NCBI GenBank assembly: GCA_947650365.1
Contig: OX393552.1
Span: forward strand, 17,226,775-17,290,774
DNA: 64,000 nucleotides
Origin: Chamaelirium japonicum
Lineage: Eukaryota; Streptophyta; Magnoliopsida; Liliales; Melanthiaceae
Direction of reading: 5' to 3'
Position numbers and translations under genes: made by a program. Numbering within the stretch: the first letter of the stretch is position 1; each line of letters starts with the position of its first letter. This document shows positions 53,000 through 64,000 of the stretch, piece by piece. Below the pieces are notes generated by a model. That model was not told the origin of the DNA and did no database searches. It saw nothing but the letters and a program-made list of their open reading frames with translations.

Positions 53000-53090
53000 C
53001 TGTTTACATGCAAATGAGCAGCGGTCAGTACGGGTATTCCATACATAAGTCGCCTGTTTGATGGTCTATAATTTACATCGGAGAAACGCA

Positions 53091-53173
53091 ATTCAGCCCG
53101 AAGGTTTTTTCCATTCTTCTAAGCCAAAATGACATGGCAGCCTACTAGCATCAGAAAAACCTTCGAGCTGAAT
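53091..53173. repeat. Small inverted repeat near the NPF splice acceptor
   Basis: Arms of ~20 bp (53091-53110 and 53153-53173) with one or two mismatches around a ~42-bp loop. Possibly a MITE remnant. Confidence 0.6.
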
Positions 53174-56017
53174 ATCATTTTATTTTATATTGGTATGTGT
53201 TTGGATTGCTAAATGTGTGTGAATACCATGAATAAACATTCTAAATACAACTTGGTATAACAAATAAATCTTTGCATTAACATGTATTCAACTTACTCAT
53301 CAAGGAGGAGTATGTTGTCGAGTATAAAGGATAAATTTTCAAGAATTTGTTTTCAATATAGATTTTATTTGGGTCTGTCTGAACACGACCCGAAGCCCAA
53401 AGACGAAAAATGGGTCGATTTTGGCCTGGGCATGGTGGTAAAACTTTGGGCCGAGTTTGGGCTTAGGAGAGTCACCTAAAGTTTGGGTTGGGTATGGGTA
53501 GTCCATGACCGTGTCCATATATATTTTAAATAAGTTTTTTTTCTTCTAGTTTTTTATTTTCAAAAGTCAAGATTTTAAATCAGGGTTGGAAATAAGCATA
53601 CCCTAACCCGTACAACCCGACCCATCCTTCCAACTTGGGAAAACCCGTGATTGGAATTTTTGCTTGGGTTGGGCAACACGGGCTGGAGGTTGGGTTGGGC
53701 TACGGGTTGTTGGTTCTAGTACTTAGGATGCCTGGCCTAACCTGCCCAAGTTGCAGCCCTAGCATCCAATGTCTCCTATGTCCATTGCTTCGGAACGACT
53801 GTCCGTCAATGGTGCTCAGCACTCGGCACCTATTGGTGCCCTCTGTGCCCATGGCTGTGTTGGAAATAATCCTATGGTTGAGGCCCGTAGCTGAAGCAAA
53901 TGTTAGGTCTGAAGACTGTGGATGGTGTGTACGTGTTACATATCAAAACTTTCATAAAAATGCCTTACACGTTCGTGTAAGAATCTAACACGCATGGCAG
54001 CTACACAATCCCCTAATGTCGATCTAGCGAAAAAATAATCTAGCATGAATATATGTTCTATCTCTACACTAGATTATATCTACATGTCATAACTGATCAT
54101 ACTTCCATGTGGATTCTTTTACCGCGATAAATTTCTTCTTTATTGATGGAGACGAAATCAGATCTGCTCGTAGAGGCTTTGGTGCAACATCCATAACTTT
54201 TGATCCCGAACTATGATTAGGCTGAAATTGAACTAGAGGTAGGGATTTCAAAATGCAACTTTTGCATCAGATCAGAGGTCGTTTGAACTTCTGGATCTCT
54301 CGTGGCAATTGAAACATCGTGGATCTTCTTTACAAATTCTAGACAGCGGGAGATTGCGAGAAATACCTTCTAGTTCACCCGATCTCGCATAATGCATAAC
54401 ACCTCGTTGATAGATCTCTGAGTGCCTTCATGCGATGAGCCTTCTCTGCCTATGAATCACCACACAAGGAAGTCGTCGGTTCGTCTAAACCCAAGCGAAC
54501 ACGCCAGAGGAGAGAAAGAGGAGACACAACAACTAGGGTTTTTCATAGGGCCGACCCCCACTCTCCCATTGTCCATATATAGGGCCTGGCCCCTACACCT
54601 TGTGTAAGCAAGTTATAGGCCGACCCCCCACGATGCTTTCTTCCTTGCGTGTAGCACTAAGTCGGTCCCTTCTTGCCATGTGTGGCCGACCCCCCTTAAA
54701 GTCGGCCCCCCTTGTAAAGCAACAACTCCTACAAGCTAGGGAGGGACCGGCCATGTAGTCTCCTAACACTTAGGGTCGGCCCTCATTAGTCCATGGTCTC
54801 ATCTTAGTTTTCCAAAATAGGCTCATAGCACTAGTTGACCGACCTCTTTGCGTACAGACACACATGGCGCCTTCACATAGGATATCACTAGTGAATTCAT
54901 TATTATCGAGATTGTAAGAACCCTAAATTTTCTCCTATATAAATTGTGAATAAATGATGTTTCGCCTGTATAAATATATATATGATTATCGGGTGTGTTG
55001 GGGTAAAGTAAGGACCCTAACTCTAGTATGAGATAGATTAGGGTGCTATATAAATATTTTAATTAATAAATAATATTTTATTCCTTTTTATCAGACTTTT
55101 TGGTTTGTCTAAGTTTCTGGTTTCGTTTCATGTAAATCCTAAAAATATTTTATGATACGTTTGTCTGTATCTTCGATATCTTTGCTTTGGCGCATCTCGT
55201 GCGCTTAACACACGTTTGTATTAAACGTTATGACAATAGATAGTTTTCGGATAAATTTTCAATATAATTAATCGGGTAATCGAAACCTAGTAAAATTGTA
55301 ACAGTGAGTTCGTCTCACCGATACATTCCCAACATATATTTTGGGGATTTTTCTGACACACCGTAGGAGAGCTACACAACGATATTCGTTTTCGTCGTTT
55401 CCATCATATAGAACGATCAGATGAGTGAAACTTGACTAAAACTGAACCGTTAGTTCCACATAGCCGAGATCTATCCGATGGTAGATCCCGGGCAGAAATC
55501 GGACTTACGGTTTGAGAGTTATGACTTATTATCATTTATAAGATGATTCTCAATAATCGTGTCGGCGGATCATTGGTTTGCGACCCATTAGATAGGTCGA
55601 ACTCGTATGTGAATCCACCCAATGTCCTTACAATTCCCTAGAAAGGCTAATCGGACTATTTGTACCGACTTAGCTAACCTAGCCCTTGTTTGTCTGGTAA
55701 GAAAAACCAAACGGGGGTTCGGTGGTACGTCCTTTCTCCCCCGTTAGAAAGATTTCATGTTCAACTTCCGGTACGGGCACTGTCGAACGAATTGTAATCA
55801 AACCGTCGTGGGTGTACCAATCCCACGACACGTACGAATCCTAATCATTTGATGCCATGAATACCATGTACGTGTGTGCAAATCTTGGCCGTTTATAAAT
55901 AAGCACTTGCGGTTGCTGGCCCCTTCCCGTTTTGATCCCCGGACCCATGAGCCATACTCCGGTGCCTTGTCCTCTTGGCCACCCGGCCGGCCCCAAACCA
56001 GAGAGAGATTGGGAGAG

Positions 56018-56021
<4 letters not shown>

Positions 56022-56056
<35 letters not shown>
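56022..56056. repeat. (GA)n microsatellite
   Basis: About 17 GA units, 95 bp left of the Mutator-like element. Confidence 0.92.
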
Positions 56057-56061
<5 letters not shown>

Positions 56062-57256
56062 CCACCAAAACCGGATTCCCCTCTTCCATCACTGTGCTCC
56101 CATCACGCTTTACCATCCTCGTTGAAAATCAAGGCCCTCCTCCCATGTTAGAGGTTTTTCCCATAATGGCCCACAACTATGTGGTATTGCTGGGAATATA
56201 TCCAATTGCTTTTTGTATTACTTTTCTAGCCTTCCACACGTGCGAAACATCATATTCGAACAGCTGTTGTATTTTTGTGACCATTTTACCCGTAAAGAGT
56301 AAAACAAAATAGATAAAAGTCTGTTCATATTCTCCGTTGATTTTTTTCTCGCTTCAACTGTCTCTCGTCACCAGAGATCGTTAGGATGATGTCATTTTTC
56401 TACCCCGACGCCCTGGCCTTACATAGTGTAAAGTACTTAGTGAGTCCTTGCCATCAAGTCGGCGGTGAGCGGACGGTGGCTAGTAGCGACGGTAGGCGGT
56501 AAGAAATGAGAGATGGAAATGAGAGCCGGAGGCAAGTTCGGCACGGTGTACCATCATCATTTCTCATCATAATTTAGTGATTCTGGAGGCATTGCGATCC
56601 TCGGGTGATCCTCTACGAGATCATCTATAAACGAGGATAAAATAAAGTTAGTATCACTAATAATTTTTAATGAAAGATTGGATGGATGTAATATAAAAAC
56701 AGTGAAAAAAAGTGAAAAAATGAGATGAAAATGCGAACCGGAGGCAAGTGAATGGGTGTCGGCGCCACAGTAAATAGGCGCCAGAATGGGCACCAGCGCC
56801 ACAGTGAATGGGGGTCGGTGCCAGTGAATGGGCGCCAACACCACAATGAATGGGCACCAACGCCATAGTTAATGGGTGTCGGCCACAGTGAATGGATGCC
56901 AGTGAATGGGCGCCGACGCCAGTGAATAGGCACCACGCCAGTGAATGGACACCGGCACCATAGTGAATTGGAGCCGGCGCCATAGTGAGATTCGTGGTGC
57001 GTGTAGATCCAATAGGACAAAAATACTCCAGCACCTGCAGTGAAATGCGCCGGCGCAAGCAGTGATATGCTCTGGCGTCTGCAGTGAAATGCGCCAGCGC
57101 ATTTCACTACAGGCGCCTGTATGGGATTCGGATCAACGGATGAGATTTGGATCAATGGATGGGATTCACAAAAGATTTGGATCAACGAATGGGATTCACT
57201 GGTTGTGCAGACAAAAAAAATCGTTATTAAGATAGTTGCTACAGTAACATCAAATT

Positions 57257-57368
57257 TTTTTGTCCTATTAGCTCTACACCCACCACGAATCTCATCCGTT
57301 GATCTATCGGAATTCCGATGGATCAATGAATGAGATTCGTGGTGGGTGTAGAGCCAATAGGACAAAAG
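57257..57368. repeat. Near-perfect 112-bp palindrome in Mutator-like copy 2
   Basis: Arms of ~50 bp (tttgtcctattagctctaca and tgtagagccaataggacaaa at the outside; acccaccacgaatctcat inside) meet at CGGAATTCCG. Related sequence recurs at 58390-58480. Confidence 0.85.
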
Positions 57369-57951
57369 AAACATCCACCACGAATCTCATCACTTGATCC
57401 ATCGGCACTGTAGCCGGACGCCTTCGGCGGCAACACACCTGTTGGTACTGCAGCAGGCCGTCTTTGGCGGCAAAACACCTGAACGCCTTCAGGAACAAAA
57501 CACTTTCGACGACAACACCGGCATTCATAGGGACACCCATTTTCTCGCCCGATCCGATTGGCACGAAGTGGGTGCCTTCGACGCGACCAACTCCCCCTCC
57601 CCCTATAATCGATCAATCATAGTTGTTTCTGTTCGAACGGATTCCTCGAGATCGACCCGATGGTTTGGGGTGGCCGAAATTTCAGCAGACGGGTTTATAG
57701 CCATTGATGCGAACAACAATCACGGGATGAACGGTTAGGTTTAGTGCAGTTTCAATTAATGATGAATCATGATTTTAGGGATTTAGTGCAGTTTAAATGG
57801 GTTGAGATTTGAAATCAAGGAGAGATCGTGTATTGATTTTTGAACGAATGGTTAAATCTATTCGGTTCATTTTTGTCCAGTCAGCTTGTCTTAGTCAGCT
57901 TTTTTGTTCCATTTTGTCTAGTCAGCGTAAAACTAATGTCATTTGTTATAT

Positions 57952-58355
57952 GGGAATAGGAAACACGATCCTCCCGACCACCCAACATGCCAGTTCTCCC
58001 TTCAAGTTGGGTGCCATATAATAATTTTTAACCATATTTCTTTTTATGGATGGTCAATCCACTCTACTTAGATCAAGATTTTAAAAAAAAATTCTAAAAA
58101 ATAAACTTAAAACAACCCGATCAACGGTCGACAAATTTAACAGTAAACTGTAGCATGCAAATAACCCTTGCTATGGTTAATTTAAAAATGCCACTTGACA
58201 TATTTTTTTTTCAAAATTTTTTTCATGATCATTGTTAGGAGGGATGTACCCACCTTGACTAGTCCCTAACCCCGGTTAAAAAGTGCCATGTGGCACCCAA
58301 ATTGAAGGGAGGACTAGCGTGTTGGGTGGTCGGGAGGACTGTGTTTCCTATTCCC
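57952..58355. mobile_element. 404-bp Mutator-type MITE nested in copy 2
   Basis: Terminal inverted repeats of ~65 bp start GGGAATAGGAAACAC on both ends and share CCTCCCGACCACCCAAC. The flanks are a perfect 9-bp duplication TTGTTATAT (57943-57951, 58356-58364). It is a different family from the host element, whose ends are GAGGTTTTT. Confidence 0.88.
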
Positions 58356-59084
58356 TTGTTATATAGATATATATAGATATGACAAAAAAAACACCCACCA
58401 CGAATCTCATTAGTTGATCCATCAGAATTCTAATGGATCAATGTTGATCCATCGGAATTCAAATCTCTTGTGAATCCCATACACGATATGCGTCGACGCC
58501 TTCAGTCAAATGCGCCGACGCATTTCACTGCATGCGCCATTGATGCCACCCAGTCGGTGGGGGTGGTGGCCGACGACGACGGTGATGGGTGGTGGCCGAC
58601 GAGGTGGCGTCATCAGCGAGAGATGCTCGCCGGTGGTTGACGGCGATGGGTACATCAGTGAAATGCATCGACGCCTGTAGTGAAAGGGTGGTGGCCGACG
58701 GGATAGCATCGTCAGTGAGAGGTTGTCCGCCGGTGGTCGACGGTAACTGGTGGTTGGTGGGGGTGATGGTCGATGACGATGGTGGGTGGTGGCCGCGGGA
58801 TGGCATCGTCAACATTAGTGATTAAAAGGGGAGACAGATCATCACTGGAGCATAGTCAATTCTCTTTAAAAGTGGGAGTGAAGTTCTTTATAAGTTTTGG
58901 GGATACTTGAGTCCCAAACAAAAATAATAGCCTGAAAAGTTATCCAAAACGTAACTGGGTCTATTCCCAACACTACTACTGAGTTGGGGTCATTCTGGAA
59001 AAAACCTCCCCATGTTACCCCTCACCTCTCGCGTACACACTCAATCACCCCTCTCCGTCACCTCTGAACGGCAGAACCAGAGGA

Positions 59085-59133
<49 letters not shown>

Positions 59134-59225
59134 TAGATCAGAGAGAGAAAGAGAGAGGGTTCGGGTAGAGGAAAGGAGAGAGAAAGAGACTTGAAGAGAG
59201 AGAGACAGATCGAAAGAGGAAGAGG
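59085..59225. repeat. GA-rich microsatellite tract
   Basis: (GA)n from about 59085 to 59125, then irregular GA-rich text. Frames here are repeat artefacts. Confidence 0.9.
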
Positions 59226-59720
59226 GAGGCACGCAGCGGTGGCTCCTCCTCCCCGGTGACGGCTCGACCCCTTCACCACTGCCTCCTCGGCGCGGCGCAC
59301 CGGCAGCCCTGACCCCCCTCGATCCCACCTCTGAGGCAAGCCCCTACTCACCCTCTCCTCTTTCCGTTTATGTGAACACCCCGGCCTTTCCGGACCGGGC
59401 TTGAACTCGTCGTCGAACCTCGAGGCTCCCCGACCAACCCAGGCCGTAGATGAGGCCGACCCGAACCGTGCCCCGACCTCCTGTAACTCTGCCGACGACG
59501 CCACGATCAAAGCTCAAACCGGACCCCGGAGTCAGCCGACTAGGATCCGGGCCACCTCAAACCGAATGGACACGGGTGGATCTTCACCGCTCCCTGTTCG
59601 GAATGCCACGGACGGAAAGGCCGGCCGACCACCATGCGAGGCTCGGGAGCGTCGCAAAATCCCCCGCTTTGCAAGGTTCTGTCCAGAGCCAGGAGGGGCA
59701 CGCCTTTCTAAATTAAAATG
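59226..59720. other. GC-rich segment with an unrecognised 106-codon frame
   Basis: A plus-strand frame at 59401-59721 begins MNSSSNLEAPRPTQAVDEAD and has no known motif. Overlapping frames are equally open. The segment follows a GA leader-like tract, so it could be a first exon or gene relic, but I cannot support a product. Confidence 0.25.
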
Positions 59721-62700
59721 ACCTCTAATAGTATATTTAGTAAACTAGTAAGAACCCGGGCAATATCCTAATGAGCTTCATGCACATCATTTGTTAGACA
59801 TTGCAAATGTTAGAAGAAATGTGAAATCTGAAGTGAGTGTGATTCACTATCTTGTTATTTGTTAGAAAGCTTGAGAGAGCTATTAACATCAAATGACCAT
59901 TAAATACCATTGAATGAGTATTTATCATATTTATGGTAGGTTTTTAATTGGATTTAAAAGAGAGCCGTGTTCAGACACGGAAGAAGGATTATGGTTCTTC
60001 AAAAGACATCCACATGTCACAACATGGGAGAGAGGCTTCCATTTTAGTATTATACTATTAAATTAGATTAGTTTTAATTCAATTATAAAATATATTATAT
60101 GATAGTTAGAAATATTTGTATAGGATAGGAGTAGGCAGCCAGTAGCTTGAGTGCGTCCGGACCTCACACATATGCCGGGAAGGCAACTCAGTGGCTGATT
60201 GGTTAGTTGGTTATGCTCGGGCCATAGGAACGTTTGATTTTTGGACATCCAGCTTCCCTCCAGACGCTATGCGACGCTCACGTAATGATTGTAGTGCTTG
60301 CTGTTACGTCCGATGGGTGTCCAAACATTGATGTAGCTGTTACGTCTTATTAATGCAATATGGGTACCAAAAAGAAAAAAAAAATGATAGGGGTGGGCTG
60401 TCCTTTAGACGGATTTAAATGACCAACCCGATCTGACCCGTTTACTCCTAAAACTGACCCGATTACACCCATGAACCCGTTGAAACGGTTTCGGCCGACG
60501 TTTCACCGGTTGGAGTCAGAATTCGACGAAACCCTTGGCGACGGACTCGATTTGACGAGACCTACCTACCGATACTACTGGAACCTTGTGGGTTTGCCTT
60601 TTGAGATTCAGGGGTCCCACTTGACTCTTAAGTCGTGCCTTTCCAAAGGGTTGGACCTATTTTTCCGGGGAAGAGTCCCCGAACACCAAACAAGATCATC
60701 TCATGGATCCCCGTGCTCTTGGTTTAATGCTAGTCTCTTATGGAGGGTCACGTGGCCAATACCAGAGTGTCAAACGTCTACCGAATCCCTATTGAGAGCG
60801 ATTCAGTGATAGCGATATATCAAAATAACTGCCATTTGATCCCCTGTAGAGGGTGAACTAACTCTTTATGTGTAAAACCCTAGTTACGTCGTAATGGCGC
60901 CTTGACGTGTCCACCCTTGATTTATGTTGTTATGACACGCGTACTTGGATTAACGGTTTATCAGGCTACCATGTGGAGTTCGATCGGTAGAAGTCTAACT
61001 CTGAGTAAAAGAGGATGAGATTACTACGGAATCCAAGGCACGCCCCTACACTCCTAGTTTTAGGAATTTGGTTTAACAAATAGGGTCTATTAATTACATG
61101 TTAATTAAGGTTAGATCCATGATAATTTGGATCTAACCCACACTAGTTGAGTTTCATTAACCATTGCTTGAACTAAGGTGTGTGAGCATGTTAAATTAGG
61201 GTTCAGATCTTGTTTGGATTAGGATTTTTCATGCTAGATGATGTTGGACTTATGATAATAAATAATTGAACCTACAACGTAGCACAGTTTCAACGAAGTT
61301 GAACCACCAAGTGTCATGATAGATTCGTTAGTCTTGCGACCCTGGCTATATTGACATAGAGTTATGTCAAAGCCATGTTTAAATGATTGTCGAAACTAAG
61401 TTTCGACGACTCTTCCGAAATGAACGGTAGGTCACCATTACAACAGGATGGTTTTAGATTTGAGATGATATAATTAAGATTTTGAAAGATTTCCAACAGA
61501 TGCATGAATCTAAAAGATGAAATGATGAGTTGATCGGTACCTAATGTAGGCTTAATATTGGCCATGACTTGAATGTGTTATATCATTGTATGTATGTATT
61601 ATACCCGTGTATACATGTTTGTACTTATATATTTGGTCCCCTATTTGTTTGTACTGTGCATGCTAGGATTCCAACATTCTTATGTGATAATAGGTTAACT
61701 AGTGTACACTTGTGTGCCTATACGGTAACGTTAGAATCCTTATATTGCTTAGATGACAGTAGGTCATCTAATGTCAAGTCGAGATCCCGCACCTATCCTT
61801 GGTATAAGGAATTGTGAAACCATACAGTGTCATTGACACTAGTAGGCCAGTACTACAGTACTGAGTCTTGGGGACCTACGGGTCCCAGGCATGGCACTCG
61901 AGGAATGTTGGTTGTTTCACCTAAGAGGCATGCCTTTTTGGACACAAGAAAGTCCGGAGATTGCGAATGTCTTTATCAGGCATGTCGCTGGGAGTAGTGG
62001 TCCGATGAGACATTGGGAGGTGCGCTTGGTCTGTATGACGCCGCTACCAGACCGTGGTTGTGAGGGTACGAGTGCTCGAGAGTGTGCACCGTTGTGGTTT
62101 TTTCGGATCAACGGGCTCGAAGGAAGGCAAGGGTGTGTCCTAGCTTTTGTGTTACTATGGCTTCGACAAGATCCTTATTCTAAGTGCGTTAGTATGGTAA
62201 GCCATGATAGCATATATCGACTATGAGTGATTATGGTTATGTGTTGTTGACTCAAAGACGAGACAAAAATGATATCAGTCGTGGGCTGGTGATCATGAAT
62301 TATATCGATGAGTTATTGAATTGTGTTAAAATGGTTAGGGTTTGTAGCGAATATTGTATGGTTAACAATGATTGATCCAATTAAGGTTATGTATTGCTGA
62401 GGGAGAGCAACACAAAGCGATTTTAGTTGTGTGTAGATGACCTAGTGTCACATTACTAATAGTGATAATAATAGTGGAGTTCCAAAGGATATGGAAAGAT
62501 TAATGAATTGATGTTGTACATTATGAAAAAGAGTTGAGCAGTACTAGTTAATGAATATAAGATGAAATAAAAGGGCAAAAATGAATAATGATAGTTATAC
62601 TTAGACATTATGGCTTTGCTTGGGCATATACTTAATTGATGGTTTAAATATTTTTATTAGCAGTCTTGTTTCGTATTTTTAGTAATACTCTTACGTGACC

Positions 62701-64000
62701 AAGAAGCGTGTCTCATGTCCTTGTTTGGTTAGGGAGCGCGTATCATGATCACTATGAGTATTCTTACAAGAATGGAAGATATTTTTAGGGGTGATCGCTG
62801 CATCACTTCGTTTCTTTTCAAAGTGACTCAGGGTTTGAGAATTATTATGTACTAAATTTAGGTATCAAGGTTCGTTAGCACGAAGTAAGGGCGAAAGGAT
62901 GACAAGTTGCAGCTGGAGCAGCAGTGTATCCTGAAGACTGGAGCGATCATGGAGCTTAGCATGCTAGAGTAGGAGTGGAAGTTGGAGCAGTCGTCAGCCA
63001 TATAGAGGTCAAGAGTTGTATATAGTTGTAAAGCGTTGTATATTGGAAGTCCTGTAATAGTTGTAACCGGTTGTCCATGTAAGTTATAATCTTTTGGTGG
63101 AAATGGACTGAAGCGTTTGAATACTGCATGCTCTCTAATATTAATAACCTAACACTGAGTGTGGGGCCTCTAGGCCAGGTGAGTAGACATGAGGTCCAGT
63201 TCGTCCTACGGGCTGAGTTAAATAAAATATTTTTTTAAAAAAAAAATCATCAAAAATTTTGCACCACGGGTTTTCTATGCGCAGAAAAATCTGGGGAATG
63301 ATAGGGATGTTCTTAGTAAACACATAGGGTTCCCCTAGCAAAGCCAACTAGTCAACTCGCAACATGTACCGGTGCATTGCACCCATATAACGAAGACCAT
63401 TGAAGATTGAAGGTAAGGGATTGACTATGTGTGTCTCCGTACTACCTTGGGGTTGCCCCCTAGTACATACACGCACATACGCATCTACCATGCACTAATA
63501 CGATACACTCACGGAGCGTATTAGAATTTGACTTATTACTTTCTTTAACTGCGTCCTATGAGACGAGGAGATGGTTCGAGGACCGTACATAACGTGGATA
63601 GGGTGGAACCTTCAGGGACGAAGGTTCATGGCATCCAACTTGGACTCAATGGGCACACTACCCGAGTATACCAGACTCTTTAAGTCCGAGTTAACCTACA
63701 TGTCACCCAGAGTGTGGCACAAGTTGTACTCCAATTCCCCCCGGACTTACTATGTTCTCTCGCATACCCCAACTCTTTGCTTAGCAGTGGTAAATCCATT
63801 GTCCCTCCACTTAGTACCATGACCCGACTCGAGTGGTGGAGAACACCATCAGACTCGAGTGGTCATATGACTCGATTCCTTCCATGTTAACTGTATAAAT
63901 CGTACCTCTGATTACCCTGCCGAGTAATCGGATCCGGTCAATAGTCCAACTAATGACCACCAAGCCTGGGTTTAATAGACGTAAGTCAGACCAAGGAACG
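59721..64000. other. No gene recognised, probable old repeat DNA
   Basis: Mixed AT-rich and moderate-GC sequence with short frames only (the longest, about 110 codons at 60471 and 61891, have no known motif). I found no LTR pair, terminal inverted repeat or retroelement domain. Parts such as 60417-60560 and 63600-63830 read like LTR or untranslated retroelement text. Confidence 0.4.

Larger units (their letters stand above)
53003..56141. other. Upstream of the NPF exon: probable intron and TE debris, no exon found
   Basis: An inverted repeat (20-bp arms, attcagcccgaaggtttttt at 53091 and its complement at 53153-53173) lies just upstream of the acceptor. TGTTGGAAATAATCC at 53858 looks like an LTR start, but no matching end with a target duplication was found. 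54900-55330 is AT-rich and LTR-like. No GC-rich NPF exon is visible. Confidence 0.5.
56151..59008. mobile_element. Mutator-like element, non-autonomous, copy 2 (2858 bp)
   Basis: Ends GAGGTTTTTCCCATAATGG and the complement GAGGTTTTTTCCAGAATG are flanked by a perfect 9-bp duplication CCCATGTTA (56142-56150 and 59009-59017). The first ~580 bp align with copy 1 at 20996-21600. The interior has 'gtgaatgggcgccggcgcc' repeats (56740-57000), a perfect-centre palindrome (57257-57368), a nested 404-bp MITE and 'ggtggccgacgacgacggtg' blocks. No transposase. Confidence 0.9.

Noticed and set aside
53858-54770. Copia-type solo LTR starting TGTTGGAAATAATCC
   Set aside because: The possible ends (ctaaca at 53988 or 54769) give no 5-bp target duplication with the left flank.

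Overview
This is nuclear DNA of a flowering plant, dominated by nested transposable elements. The signs are Tat-lineage Ty3/gypsy retrotransposons with dual RNase H domains and antisense genes, Mutator-like elements with 9-bp target duplications, long TA/GA/CT microsatellites, and two plant gene pieces with introns (a VIH inositol-pyrophosphate kinase first exon and an NPF transporter main exon). The very GC-rich, single-block NPF exon would fit a monocot, but that is only a guess.

Layout, left to right. 1-2978: AT-rich DNA with a 161-bp tandem repeat, then the first coding exon of a VIH/PPIP5K-type gene on the minus strand (2637-2551) whose remainder would lie left of the window. 2979-20986: a long-armed inverted-repeat element upstream of that gene, split by a 17.2-kb Tat retrotransposon (3628-20854, TSD ATCAC) with LTRs that look identical, one intact 2614-codon gag-pol frame, and an antisense gene (plant mobile domain, one clear 85-bp intron, C-terminal coiled coil). 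20996-23025: a non-autonomous Mutator-like element. 23688-29740: two copies of a ~1.4-kb repeat, the second split by a 1979-bp solo LTR. 29887-30322: a palindromic element set between TA microsatellites.

32536-47154: a second, older Tat element (TSD GTATT) with decayed gag-protease, a largely open RT-RNase H-integrase, and an unrelated antisense gene (PF04195-type domain, 72-nt in-frame intron, coiled coil, own TATA box). Its pol is split by a 2338-bp solo LTR of the first element's family (TSD CCGGC). 47155-48545: a ~735-bp tandem duplication carrying a tRNA-like SINE fragment. 49345-50040: Helitron-like ends, then a second palindromic element between TA and GA tracts. 51557-52999: the large terminal exon of an NPF transporter (minus strand), without its N-terminal exons. 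56151-59008: a second copy of the Mutator-like family, itself holding a 404-bp MITE. 59018-64000: no gene recognised.

How it fits together: the window is a retrotransposon nest between two partly visible host genes. The most interesting theme is that two different Tat elements carry non-homologous antisense genes with the same plan: same position and direction, a globular N-terminal domain, a low-complexity middle with basic nuclear-type signals, a small intron, and a terminal coiled coil. All assignments come from reading the sequence; no database search was run.
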